A stretch of 27,177 nucleotides of DNA. It comes from an uncultured Kineothrix sp. Its GTDB lineage: Bacteria; Bacillota; Clostridia; Lachnospirales; Lachnospiraceae. The notes below the pieces were generated by a model that was given only the letters and a program-made list of their open reading frames with translations, ran no database searches and was not told the origin of the DNA. Location: NCBI GenBank assembly GCA_910587275.1, contig CAJUMD010000039.1:1-27177 (forward strand). The letters run 5' to 3'. Positions 7,576 to 14,836 of the stretch are shown one piece after another. Within the stretch, counting starts at the first letter, position 1. Every line of letters starts with the position of its first letter. A program made the translations under genes and the position numbers.

Positions 7576-9069
7576 TCAATGTCCCGTAAGAATCAGCCAG
7601 ATAAACTGTGCATTGGAATTGACATAACGCCGCAGCAGCCTCCTTGGATCCTGGATTAACCGGTACAGCCATTCCAAATACAGTTCCTGCATCCACTTCG
7701 GCGCACGCTTCGCCGTCCCCGCATGAAAATCAAATGCCGCACCGACACCAAGCATCACCGCATGGATTTTCCCATGGTGCTCATACATCCAGCGCTCCTG
7801 CTTGGGCGCGCCAAGTCCCACCCATAGAAAGTCCGGTTTTGCCGCATTAATCCGTGCAATGATTTCCTCATCTTCCTCCTCCGTCAGTTTACGGAATGGC
7901 GGGGAATAAACACCCACAATTTTTAAATGCGGATATCTCCTTCGGATATTCCGCTCCAGCGCTTCCAGCGTCTGTTCCGTACTGCCGTAAAAATAATGGG
8001 TATAGCCTTCCTGTTCGGAAAGATGAAGAATCTCCGGCATCAAATCCGGTCCCGCCACGCGCTGCGCCGTCCGGTATCCCCGCAGGCGGCAGATTAACGA
8101 CAGCGGCTTCCCGTCCGGTACCGCAATCACGGCACTGTTCTGCACCACACGGTAAGAAGGGTCATTATACGCCATAACCGTAGTATGCACATTGGACACG
8201 CAGACATATTCCCCCCGCAGTCTCTCCAAATTCTTTGTTAAAAAGTGTACCACCGATTTCATGTTCGTAACCGCGATATCCACGCCTAAAATATTACAGC
8301 TTGTAGGTTCCGCAATTTTCATCTGCTTCCGGTACTTCAGAAATATGGGGAAAATCTCCACATCATCCAAAAGATAACGCCGGTAAAGCCGCCTCGGCTC
8401 CTTCACGAGACGGTAAAACCATTCCAGCCCCACATAACTGATCCATTTTGGCGCACGCTTTACCACGCCCGCCTCAAAATCAATGGTTGCCCCGATATGG
8501 AGCGTCAGCGGTACGCCCAGCATTTCCTTATACCGGTAATAAAATTTCTCCTGTTTCGGGGTACCCAGACCGATACAGAGGATATCCGGTTTCGTCCGGT
8601 TGATTTTCTTAATGATATAGGAAATCTCCTCCGCATCGTTTTCAAATGTATAACTGGGGGAATACACCCCGGCTATTTTTAGGTTCCTGTATTTCTTCAT
8701 CAGGTTAATGGCAGCTTTCTTCGCCACGCCCTCCGCCGCTCCCAAAAGAAAAACGGAAAATCCTTCCTTTGCCGCCATTTTACAGACTTCCGGGAAATAA
8801 TCCGAACCGGAAATCTTCTCCTTTATCGGCATTCCCATCAGTCTTGACATCCAAATTAACGGCTTACCATCGGTCAGCACCAAATCGGCGCCGTCGTAAA
8901 TCTCCCGGAACAGCCGGTCATGTTCGATTTTGACAATATGGTCCACATTGGGCGTCACCACATAACTGTTCCGTCGCTCCAAAACCAGCCGTTTCGCTTC
9001 CTCCACGGCCTCCTCCATCGTCAGGTTGTCCACATGTGTATTTAAAAATCTCATTCTTTTATCGCTCAT
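7576..9069 (-). CDS. Tandem WecG/TagA/CpsF (GT26) glycosyltransferase, two domains in one chain
   Basis: At 497 residues this is twice the usual family length, and it contains two complete GT26 domains. Domain 1 (about 1-248) has VTPNVDHIVK, LTDGKPL with the Asp at 67, and LGTPKQE (168-174). Domain 2 (about 250-497) has VSNVHTTVMA, VPDGKPL with Asp 319, and LGAPKQE (419-425). Each half ends in WxxRAPKW-like, LEWxYRL and PRRLxRRY blocks, the Arg-rich tail that binds the membrane lipid carrier in TagA. Family members transfer ManNAc or ManNAcA onto undecaprenyl-PP-GlcNAc, an early step in teichoic acid or exopolysaccharide synthesis. The key Asp is kept in both halves, so two active sites are likely. 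The ATG follows GAGG by 11 bases. It is the first gene of its operon, with a promoter at 9125-9153. Confidence 0.88.
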   Translation of the reverse strand: MSDKRMRFLNTHVDNLTMEEAVEEAKRLVLERRNSYVVTPNVDHIVKIEHDRLFREIYDGADLVLTDGKPLIWMSRLMGMPIKEKISGSDYFPEVCKMAAKEGFSVFLLGAAEGVAKKAAINLMKKYRNLKIAGVYSPSYTFENDAEEISYIIKKINRTKPDILCIGLGTPKQEKFYYRYKEMLGVPLTLHIGATIDFEAGVVKRAPKWISYVGLEWFYRLVKEPRRLYRRYLLDDVEIFPIFLKYRKQMKIAEPTSCNILGVDIAVTNMKSVVHFLTKNLERLRGEYVCVSNVHTTVMAYNDPSYRVVQNSAVIAVPDGKPLSLICRLRGYRTAQRVAGPDLMPEILHLSEQEGYTHYFYGSTEQTLEALERNIRRRYPHLKIVGVYSPPFRKLTEEEDEEIIARINAAKPDFLWVGLGAPKQERWMYEHHGKIHAVMLGVGAAFDFHAGTAKRAPKWMQELYLEWLYRLIQDPRRLLRRYVNSNAQFIWLILTGH

Positions 9070-9124
9070 AAAAAGAAAAACCTCAAAGCCCCATATTATT
9101 TATGTTTCTGCTTCCGTCTATAAT

Positions 9125-9153
9125 ACTTTACCATCATTGTCGTTTTTTTTCAA
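9125..9153 (-). promoter_or_regulatory. Promoter of the glycosyltransferase-gtrA operon
   Basis: On the minus strand: -35 TTGAAA (9148-9153), a 17-bp spacer ending in TGG, and -10 TAAAGT (9125-9130). The TG one base before the -10 makes it an extended -10 promoter. The start would fall near 9118, about 49 bases before the ATG at 9069. Confidence 0.6.
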
Positions 9154-9183
9154 CTGTCCCCTCAATTTTCGGGAAACGCCATG

Positions 9184-9247
9184 TAACAGTTCAGCCTGAA
9201 ATGTTATGTTGATGGGCGGACGCACGGGAGGGAGTTTTTTAGGGGGC
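9184..9247. repeat. Palindromic repeat family, copy 2 (half element)
   Basis: The first 27 bases (9184-9210) are identical to the start of copy 1, from TAACAGTTCAG to TGTTATGTT. GGCGGACGCACGGGAGG and a GAGTTTTTT run follow, again as in copy 1. No inverted partner arm is present here; the element abuts the fliT terminator. It sits between two minus-strand operons, after the terminator of one and before the promoter of the next. Confidence 0.8.
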
Positions 9248-9253
9248 ATGAAA

Positions 9254-9280
9254 AAGAGGCTGGATCAATTCCAGCCTCTT
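9254..9280 (-). terminator. Intrinsic terminator of the flaG-fliD-fliS-fliT transcript
   Basis: On the minus strand AAGAGGCTGGA pairs perfectly over 11 bp with TCCAGCCTCTT around a 5-base loop and is followed by TTTC. It begins 9 bases after the fliT stop codon. The U-run is short but the stem is strong. Confidence 0.85.
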
Positions 9281-9288
9281 AAAAATCC

Positions 9289-9765
9289 TTATTTTTTCCG
9301 GTCCATGAACTGAGGCATTACCACATGTGACTGATTCATATTGCGGTAATAATCAAATGCTGCCTTGGAACTTCTCCTGCTATTTCCCAGCTCCTGCTTC
9401 CTGTCCGCAAAGAACTTTTCGGCAAGCGCCTTGTTCCTCGCTTCCTGCGCCTGTATGGAAACACTTTTTTCCGTTACCTGTGTAATCAGCTTTTGCAGGG
9501 AAGCAATCTGCCCCTTGTATTTCTCCCTGCCTTCCAAAAGCTGCTCCTTAATGTTCCCGTACAAAGTCTCAAAGCCTTCGTCCAGCTTATTCAGTTCATC
9601 AATAAATGCGCCTTTTTCGTCTATGCTTTTATCAAAATCATCTTCCGACACGGGGTTCGCTTTTAATATCTGCTCCTGCCGGCGGTTGGCTTCCTCAATT
9701 CCGTTCAGCACATCCATTTTCTTATGCAGGCTTTCTTCCAAGACCTGAAGATAGTTCTCGATCAT
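9289..9765 (-). CDS. fliT: FliT-like flagellar export chaperone
   Basis: A 158-residue, almost entirely helical, highly charged protein starting MIENYLQVLEESLHKK, with a long coiled-coil stretch (about 20-125) rich in E, K and Q and a short polar tail ending QFMDRKK. No catalytic motif is present. In Clostridia the short helical protein after fliS is a FliT/FlgN-type chaperone, which in characterised bacteria binds the FliD cap protein before export; position and length fit. The name rests on context more than on sequence. I chose the ATG at 9765 for the AAAGGGA just before it. ATGs at 9780 and 9831 are in frame but have poorer ribosome binding sites; the 9831 start would cut the gap to fliS from 99 to 33 bp. 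It is the last gene before the terminator. Confidence 0.7.
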   Translation of the reverse strand: MIENYLQVLEESLHKKMDVLNGIEEANRRQEQILKANPVSEDDFDKSIDEKGAFIDELNKLDEGFETLYGNIKEQLLEGREKYKGQIASLQKLITQVTEKSVSIQAQEARNKALAEKFFADRKQELGNSRRSSKAAFDYYRNMNQSHVVMPQFMDRKK

Positions 9766-9864
9766 ACCGTCCCTTTCCATTCCATCCACGTTCCGTATCC
9801 GCTGCGCCCGCAGTCTCCCGCTTTCCCTCATACGGGTATACCGGGGATATGCTTACGCCGCTCC

Positions 9865-10236
9865 CTATCTGCTTTGGCGCATTACCTCTTTCCATGTATC
9901 CCTCACCGAACGGAGATGCTCGCATACTTCCTCAAGAATCTCCTTATCTTTCTTCATATTGGCCTCTGCCAAGCGTCTGTCCAGATACACATAAATATTT
10001 TCAAAATCCTGTGCCACCTCATATTTCATATCCAGTGTTTCACGCAGGTAACGGATGATGTTTTCTGCCTTTACAATATTATTATGGGTTTTTTCCAAAT
10101 CATGGTGTTCCACTCCCACAATGGCAATATTACAAAACTTAATCGCCCCCTCGTAGAGCATAAGCGTCAGTTCCGCCGGAGATGCCGTCATCACCTTATT
10201 TTTATTGTACTGTTCAAAACCCTTTGGTAGCGCCAT
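9865..10236 (-). CDS. fliS: Flagellin export chaperone FliS
   Basis: A 123-residue helical protein with the family's signatures: YNKNKVMTASPAELTLMLYEGAIKFC near the start, then NNIVKAENIIRYLRETLD and a C-terminal helix ending DTWKEVM. FliS wraps the C-terminus of newly made flagellin in the cytoplasm and hands it to the flagellar export gate. The length is normal. It starts 7 bp after the fliD stop, so the two are cotranscribed and probably coupled. The flagellin gene itself is not in the window. Confidence 0.95.
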   Translation of the reverse strand: MALPKGFEQYNKNKVMTASPAELTLMLYEGAIKFCNIAIVGVEHHDLEKTHNNIVKAENIIRYLRETLDMKYEVAQDFENIYVYLDRRLAEANMKKDKEILEEVCEHLRSVRDTWKEVMRQSR

Positions 10237-10243
10237 TTTATTG

Positions 10244-11716
10244 TCAACCTCCTAATAAAGAAGTTACCGCACTCTGGTTGGACTGCATCTTCGCCAATGC
10301 GGTCTCCATTGCAGCGAATTTTTTATACCAGCGGTCTTCCATCGCTGCAAGTTTCTTTTCCTGTTCCTTAATCTTGGTAGTATAGTTGTCATAGTCTTCC
10401 TTCATCTTCTTGTCATCATAGAAAGAACCATAACTCCTTACGCCCTCTACACCCCTGGACTGTTTATCCAGCTCCGTATACAAATTCTGTGACAGATTTG
10501 CAAAGAAAGCAATTACGGTATCCGGGTCGGATGCAATCGCTGCCTTTAACGTGTTTTCCTTATTGCTTACCGCGCTGTCGTCCTCGTCCCCGTTAATATG
10601 GTAAACATTTTTCTCGTTTTCACCCGATGTAAAATATCCCAGCGTTTCGATACCGAAATCGTTCAGATACATCTGTTTTCCGTTTACCGTCGCACCCTGA
10701 AGCAATACGTTCTTCATTGCGGAAGATATGGTGGACAGATTGGAATCCCTGCGCAGGATGGAATCCTTAATCTTTGTTTCCCACTTGTCAATTGCGGACT
10801 CCGACATCTCCTTCTTCTCATCCTCAGTCAACGGGTCATAACCCTTTGCGGAAGGCGCGTCATACAGTTTATCCATTTCGCTGATTAAGCCGTTGTATTC
10901 CTTGAAGAAGTTTTTAATGATATTGTAAATGCCGTCGGTATCCTGTCTTGTGGTCAGTGTTGTCTTCCCTACATTCTTTGCCGTAATTGTCAGACCATTG
11001 ACTTCTATGGAATTGGAATCGCTTTCATATTCAATTCCGTTTAACGTAATCTTCGCATTCTTGGCAGCCTCTTTGGTTGCCGTGCTTCCCAGCCCCAACG
11101 TTTCCAATGCCTTGGTTCCGTTAAGACCGTCCCCTTCAATGGTAAAGTCGTTCTTTACGCCGGTCTTCTTGGAAGATATATGGAACCTGCCGTTTTTCTC
11201 GTCAAAACTTGCTTCCAGTCCGGCTTCCTTTAACTTGCCGACAAAACCTTCCACCGTCATGCTGTCCGTAATCTCGATTTCCTTTGTTTCACCGCCGGTA
11301 GTCACCTTAATCTTAGTGCCTGCCGCAATGTCGGTTAAGGATGTCAGCTTTGTATCCTTCTTCACGCTGTCGTCCACTTTGCTTCCGGTCAGGTAAGCAG
11401 TAGTCGCCAACTGTGTTACTTCCAAATTCTGGCTTGCATGGATGGTATTGCTGCCGGTAATAACGCTGGCGATGGAAGAATCCGCCACATCCGTCGTTTT
11501 CTTGCTGTAATCCGCCTGGAAACGCATGTTGTTTAATGTGGTATTAAACAATTTATAAATCTTGGAATTCAGCTCTTTCCATGCTTCCTGCTTCCATTCC
11601 AAAGATGTCTGCTGTTTCTGTGTCTTTTCCGTTTTCGTTTTCTGGGCTTTCACCATTTCCGCAATGATGGCTTCCGTATCCAAACCGGAATTCATACCTG
11701 TAATCCTAATCGGCAT
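10244..11716 (-). CDS. fliD: Flagellar filament cap protein FliD (HAP2)
   Basis: A 490-residue protein starting MPIRITGMNSGLDTEAII, the conserved FliD N-terminus (cf. SGLDt..iI..lm). The N-terminal coiled-coil region is followed by variable domains rich in T, K and G (about 90-270), a conserved IIKNFFKEYNGLI block and a C-terminal coiled coil that starts KIKEQEKKLAAMEDRWYKKF and ends SAVTSLLGG. FliD forms the pentameric cap under which flagellin subunits polymerise. At 490 residues it is near the short end for the family, so the exposed D2/D3 part is compact. The ATG follows AGGAGG by 8 bases, and it lies 44 bp after flaG. Confidence 0.95.
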   Translation of the reverse strand: MPIRITGMNSGLDTEAIIAEMVKAQKTKTEKTQKQQTSLEWKQEAWKELNSKIYKLFNTTLNNMRFQADYSKKTTDVADSSIASVITGSNTIHASQNLEVTQLATTAYLTGSKVDDSVKKDTKLTSLTDIAAGTKIKVTTGGETKEIEITDSMTVEGFVGKLKEAGLEASFDEKNGRFHISSKKTGVKNDFTIEGDGLNGTKALETLGLGSTATKEAAKNAKITLNGIEYESDSNSIEVNGLTITAKNVGKTTLTTRQDTDGIYNIIKNFFKEYNGLISEMDKLYDAPSAKGYDPLTEDEKKEMSESAIDKWETKIKDSILRRDSNLSTISSAMKNVLLQGATVNGKQMYLNDFGIETLGYFTSGENEKNVYHINGDEDDSAVSNKENTLKAAIASDPDTVIAFFANLSQNLYTELDKQSRGVEGVRSYGSFYDDKKMKEDYDNYTTKIKEQEKKLAAMEDRWYKKFAAMETALAKMQSNQSAVTSLLGG

Positions 11717-11760
11717 ATTCTTTTCCTCCTGTCTTTTCCCTTACTATTTACAATGCAATC

Positions 11761-12231
11761 TTATAATTTCTCGTCCACAAGAATACCTGCCAATTCCCAT
11801 ACCCTTGCAATCATGTCCAAGGTTGCTTCCGGCGGGAATTCCTTAATGACCTCTTTCGTGTCCTTGTCGACAATCTTAATCGTTACCCTGTTCGTATCGT
11901 CGTGGATACCGAAAACGGCTTCCGAATGGGGCATGTTCTGGTTCAGCTTCTCCACTGCTTTCTTAATCTTCTCATTGGAGTTCTGACCGGCTTCGCGGGT
12001 CTGCTGTGCCGCGCTTTTCTCCATCCCCTGGTTTTGTCCGCTCTGTCCGCCCTGACCATCCTGTCCGTCCTTATTATCCGCTTTCGCAACGGATATTGTC
12101 GTCGCATCCACATTTGCCACCTGTTCGGGAGAAGAAACCTCCGTGTTTTCCACTGCCGGTTTTGGCTCGGCTGCTTTCTGTATTGTCTGATTTTGGACTG
12201 ACATAATGCTTCCTATTGCTTCTAATGCCAT
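11761..12231 (-). CDS. flaG: FlaG family protein
   Basis: A 156-residue protein in two parts. The N-terminal two thirds is low-complexity and polar, with a Gly/Gln/Asp stretch (DGQDGQGGQSGQNQG). The C-terminal 65 residues are the conserved FlaG domain: EKIKKAVEKLNQNM, then FGIHDDTNRVTIKIVDK, TKEVIKEFPPE and DMIARVWELAGILVDEK. FlaG influences filament length and flagellin use, and in many genomes it lies directly before fliD, as here. The ATG at 12231 is used because GGAGG lies 8 bases upstream; a GTG at 12240 is in frame but too close to that site. The ribosome binding site lies in the loop of a candidate CsrA hairpin, and a SigD promoter lies about 80 bases upstream. Confidence 0.92.
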   Translation of the reverse strand: MALEAIGSIMSVQNQTIQKAAEPKPAVENTEVSSPEQVANVDATTISVAKADNKDGQDGQGGQSGQNQGMEKSAAQQTREAGQNSNEKIKKAVEKLNQNMPHSEAVFGIHDDTNRVTIKIVDKDTKEVIKEFPPEATLDMIARVWELAGILVDEKL

Positions 12232-12235
12232 GATA

Positions 12236-12251
12236 ATCACCTCCGTGTGAT
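12236..12251 (-). promoter_or_regulatory. Candidate CsrA-binding hairpin over the flaG ribosome binding site
   Basis: In the transcript, AUCAC and GUGAU form a 5-bp stem closing the hexaloop ACGGAG. This fits the established CsrA target form, an ANGGA motif in a hairpin loop, and it contains the GGAGG ribosome binding site of flaG. CsrA bound here would block flaG translation, as CsrA does on B. subtilis hag. CsrA and its antagonist FliW are encoded a few hundred bases upstream. The stem is short. Confidence 0.6.
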
Positions 12252-12310
12252 ATTGTTATGTTTTGTTGCATGATACTTGAAAGAAACCCATTTATTCACG
12301 TCTAGTAAAT

Positions 12311-12337
12311 ATATCGGATAAATTTTACAAAAATTTA
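12311..12337 (-). promoter_or_regulatory. SigD (sigma-28) promoter of flaG-fliD-fliS-fliT
   Basis: On the minus strand TAAA (12334-12337), a spacer of exactly 15 bp, then TCCGATAT (12311-12318). The flagellar sigma consensus is TAAA-N15-GCCGATAW, so only the first base of the -10 differs. Transcription would start near 12303, leaving a leader of about 70 bases that includes the CsrA-type hairpin. Confidence 0.85.
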
Positions 12338-12370
12338 GACTTTCCCGCCAAAACATTATCAAATTACAAA

Positions 12371-12413
12371 CGGGCAGGACCGGTGCCGGTATCCGGCAAA
12401 GGTCTCCTGCCCG
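12371..12413 (-). terminator. Hairpin after csrA, probable terminator or attenuator
   Basis: CGGGCAGGA and TCCTGCCCG form a 9-bp outer stem. Inside it TGCCGG and CCGGCA pair over 6 bp around an ATA loop. On the minus strand the arm is followed by TTTGTAATTT, a weak U-tract. It begins 17 bases after the csrA stop and lies upstream of the flaG promoter, so it may end or reduce the flgM-csrA transcript. Confidence 0.6.
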
Positions 12414-12429
12414 TATGTTCTTTCTTCCG

Positions 12430-12660
12430 CTACTGCTGTTTTCCCCCAAGTAACTTCTTCAAAGCATCCATGCCGTCCGTTTCCACCGCTTCCTTGTTTG
12501 CGTCCTGTATCTGTGCATACACTTCCTTGCGGTAAACCGGAACATCCTTCGGCGCCGTGATGCCGATTTTCACCTGCTCGCCTTTGATTTCAAGTATGGT
12601 AATTTCCACATTATTGTTAATAATCAGTGCTTCATTCTTCCTTCTGGACAAGGCTAACAT
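12430..12660 (-). CDS. csrA: Translational regulator CsrA
   Basis: A 76-residue protein with the full CsrA fold: MLALSRRKNEALIINNNVEI, then ILEIKGEQVKIGITAPKDV and PVYRKEVY. The RNA-contacting Leu4 and Arg44 are both present. Asn55, the residue that in B. subtilis is needed for FliW to bind and inhibit CsrA, is also present, as is a Gram-positive-type C-terminal extension. It is an RNA-binding dimer that represses translation by covering ribosome binding sites. Its ATG follows the fliW stop codon directly with only a weak ribosome site, so its translation is probably coupled to fliW, keeping regulator and antagonist in balance. Confidence 0.97.
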   Translation of the reverse strand: MLALSRRKNEALIINNNVEITILEIKGEQVKIGITAPKDVPVYRKEVYAQIQDANKEAVETDGMDALKKLLGGKQQ

Positions 12661-13116
12661 CTATTCACCCGCTTTCCGCGCCTGCAGGATATCATAAATG
12701 GGAAATTTCACCTTATACTGCTCCCCGTCTATGATGGACTGACACGCTATTCTGTTCCTGCTGTTAATAATGACCGGTCCCTTTAAATTCACCGTCATTT
12801 TCGTAAGATCCTGCGGCACCGTGAGCGTCACAAGCACCAGCACATCCTCCTGCTGCAAATCCCCAAGGGGCTTTAACAGTTCATCATCCACTTCCGGATT
12901 ATAATCTTCTTTGACCAGCAATGGGTCAATGACCGGCATGGCGAATGCCGGTTCCTGCACGGACTGCAGCCAATGGACGGATACAAGCCCAGCGTCCTCG
13001 TCATGCAGCATGGCAAACTCCGTCAGCTCCGGGAAGCCGATAATTCCCGCAGGAAAATGAATGATTTTATCCTCATCAATCGTGATTTCCCCAAAAACCT
13101 TTGTCGTAATCGTCAT
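12661..13116 (-). CDS. fliW: Flagellar assembly factor FliW
   Basis: A 151-residue protein with the family landmarks FGEITIDEDKIIHFPAGIIGF near the N-terminus, PAFAMPVIDPLLV in the middle, and VLVLVTLTVP with NLKGPVIIN in the second half. FliW binds CsrA allosterically and also binds flagellin. When flagellin is exported, FliW is freed, captures CsrA and relieves repression of the flagellin mRNA. The length is typical. The ATG has AAGGAG 6 bases upstream, at the end of flgL (10 bp gap). The gene directly precedes csrA, the standard arrangement in Firmicutes. Confidence 0.97.
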   Translation of the reverse strand: MTITTKVFGEITIDEDKIIHFPAGIIGFPELTEFAMLHDEDAGLVSVHWLQSVQEPAFAMPVIDPLLVKEDYNPEVDDELLKPLGDLQQEDVLVLVTLTVPQDLTKMTVNLKGPVIINSRNRIACQSIIDGEQYKVKFPIYDILQARKAGE

Positions 13117-13126
13117 GATTGTCTCC

Positions 13127-14797
13127 TTAAATATAATTCATCAACGAATTTTTCAATATCTTACCGGTTGCCATCAATGCTGAATTATAGGAATTATCCA
13201 TACTGGTAAGCTGGACCGTAACCTCCGTCACATCAATGTCCTCATTGGCGGACTGAAGCGTCTTAAACGTGGTTTTCTGCGTCTCCAAACGGTTCTTAAT
13301 CAAATCCAGACGGTCGGACCTGGTACCGTTATCCGTAATTGCCACACTGGCATAGCTTTGGAAACCTTCCACCTGGGAAATCAGCTTCTCAAACTTCTTC
13401 TGCATGTTATCACGGATATAGGTGTATGCTTTATCGGCAGCTGCATAGGTTTCCTTGATATGTTCGTATCCAGGCTCGCCTTCTTTCATATTTTCCATCA
13501 TATGTTTCAGGTTCGTCCTTGCGGTATCGATTTCCTTCAGTTTGGAAAGGGCATTGTCCAGGTCATCGATAACACGGTCCATATCCATGGAGAAAACCTC
13601 ATCCGCCACAGTATTAATGCGGATGGTCTGGTTGTATCCCACATCATATTCGATAATCTGGCTCTCCCCCTCCATGGAGATATAATCCGTGGGAGGATCC
13701 GTTCTCTTGTCCTTGCTCCAGTTATAATTAATGTTCTTCGTAGGATCCGCCAAATCCACTTTCGTGCACTCAAAATAGTGCTGCGGCCGCATGTCGCCTT
13801 TCTTCCATGAATTCTTTTCATAAGAAACGCGGATTTGTGAATCGGTAGTCAACGCCGGATTCAGAGGCGGAACTGCCTTTCCCTGGAAAATATCCTCATA
13901 CAACTTCTTACCGATCAGCAGTTCGCCCGTTTCCGGCACAAGTACGGCTTTTGTAGGATTCTGCTGGATATAATCATAAGGATTGGGGTTCCCCGTCGTG
14001 GAATGGTTCTCAATCGTGCCTGCCGGGAACAAATCCGCTTCCTGCGGCGGAACCGTTGTTGTATTCGTCACGTATTTCACGGACAGGCTCGAAGCCGGAG
14101 GATTATTGTTTTTCAGGTTGTCATAAGAAAGCATGATACGGTATATTCCCGTATTCTGCACACTGTTTTCGTTCTCGCCGCCTGCCGTCCCCCCTAACGG
14201 CGTGCCTCCGGCAGCCGCATTCTCCGCTGCTTCCGGATCATAGTTCTCTTTGGAAATGCCCTTTAAATTACCGATGCTGGTATAATTCAGGGTATCCACC
14301 GCAGACATATCCAGTTTTTCGTAAATTTTAAATTCTTCTTCCGTATCTTCCGTGTAGCTTAAGGACGTATCCGTCCGGAATCCCGTAAAAATATACCTTC
14401 CCGCAAAGTCCACATTGCCGATTCCGTAATATTCATCCCTTAAAGATTTTAACTGGGTCACAATAATCTCCAAATTCCCGCAGTCCAAATCTTTTCCGCC
14501 GGCAGCCCGCGTCGCCTGCTCCATCATCTTACGGATAACTTCCGTTGTCGTATCCAAAGAATCCTCGGTTACTTTCAGCCAGCTCGCCGCATCCTCCGCA
14601 TTTTTCTCATGGTACTGTGCCACCTGTGCCACGTCGCTGCGCAGACGCAGGGCACGGACAGCGATGACCGGATCATCGGAAGGTCTTGTGATTTTCTTGT
14701 TCGTAGACATCATGGTACTCAGCTTATCTACCAACTGCTTATTATTGTTGATATTATACAGGGAATTATTCTGCATAATCTTATTGGTCATTCTCAT
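13127..14797 (-). CDS. flgL: Flagellar hook-filament junction protein FlgL (HAP3)
   Basis: A 556-residue protein with flagellin-like ends. The N-terminus has TNKIMQNNSLYNINNNKQ, STNKKITRPSDDPV and AVRALRLRSDV. The C-terminus has DNSYNSALMATGKILKNSLMNYI. FlgL joins FlgK to the first flagellin ring. It is long for FlgL (about 300 residues is common in enterics) because of a large insert between about 170 and 400, rich in N, P, T and G (GGTPLGGTAGGENEN), that would form surface-exposed domains. The ATG at 14797 follows AGGAG by about 11 bases. It lies 39 bp after flgK2 and 10 bp before fliW. Confidence 0.93.
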   Translation of the reverse strand: MRMTNKIMQNNSLYNINNNKQLVDKLSTMMSTNKKITRPSDDPVIAVRALRLRSDVAQVAQYHEKNAEDAASWLKVTEDSLDTTTEVIRKMMEQATRAAGGKDLDCGNLEIIVTQLKSLRDEYYGIGNVDFAGRYIFTGFRTDTSLSYTEDTEEEFKIYEKLDMSAVDTLNYTSIGNLKGISKENYDPEAAENAAAGGTPLGGTAGGENENSVQNTGIYRIMLSYDNLKNNNPPASSLSVKYVTNTTTVPPQEADLFPAGTIENHSTTGNPNPYDYIQQNPTKAVLVPETGELLIGKKLYEDIFQGKAVPPLNPALTTDSQIRVSYEKNSWKKGDMRPQHYFECTKVDLADPTKNINYNWSKDKRTDPPTDYISMEGESQIIEYDVGYNQTIRINTVADEVFSMDMDRVIDDLDNALSKLKEIDTARTNLKHMMENMKEGEPGYEHIKETYAAADKAYTYIRDNMQKKFEKLISQVEGFQSYASVAITDNGTRSDRLDLIKNRLETQKTTFKTLQSANEDIDVTEVTVQLTSMDNSYNSALMATGKILKNSLMNYI

Positions 14798-14836
14798 AAT
14801 ATTCCGTCTCCTTTTCCCGTCGGCTCACCTGCCCGT

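Noticed and set aside
12237..12449. Open frame of 70 codons on the minus strand between csrA and flaG
   Set aside because: It overlaps the terminator hairpin, the SigD promoter and the flaG leader, and its translation looks random.
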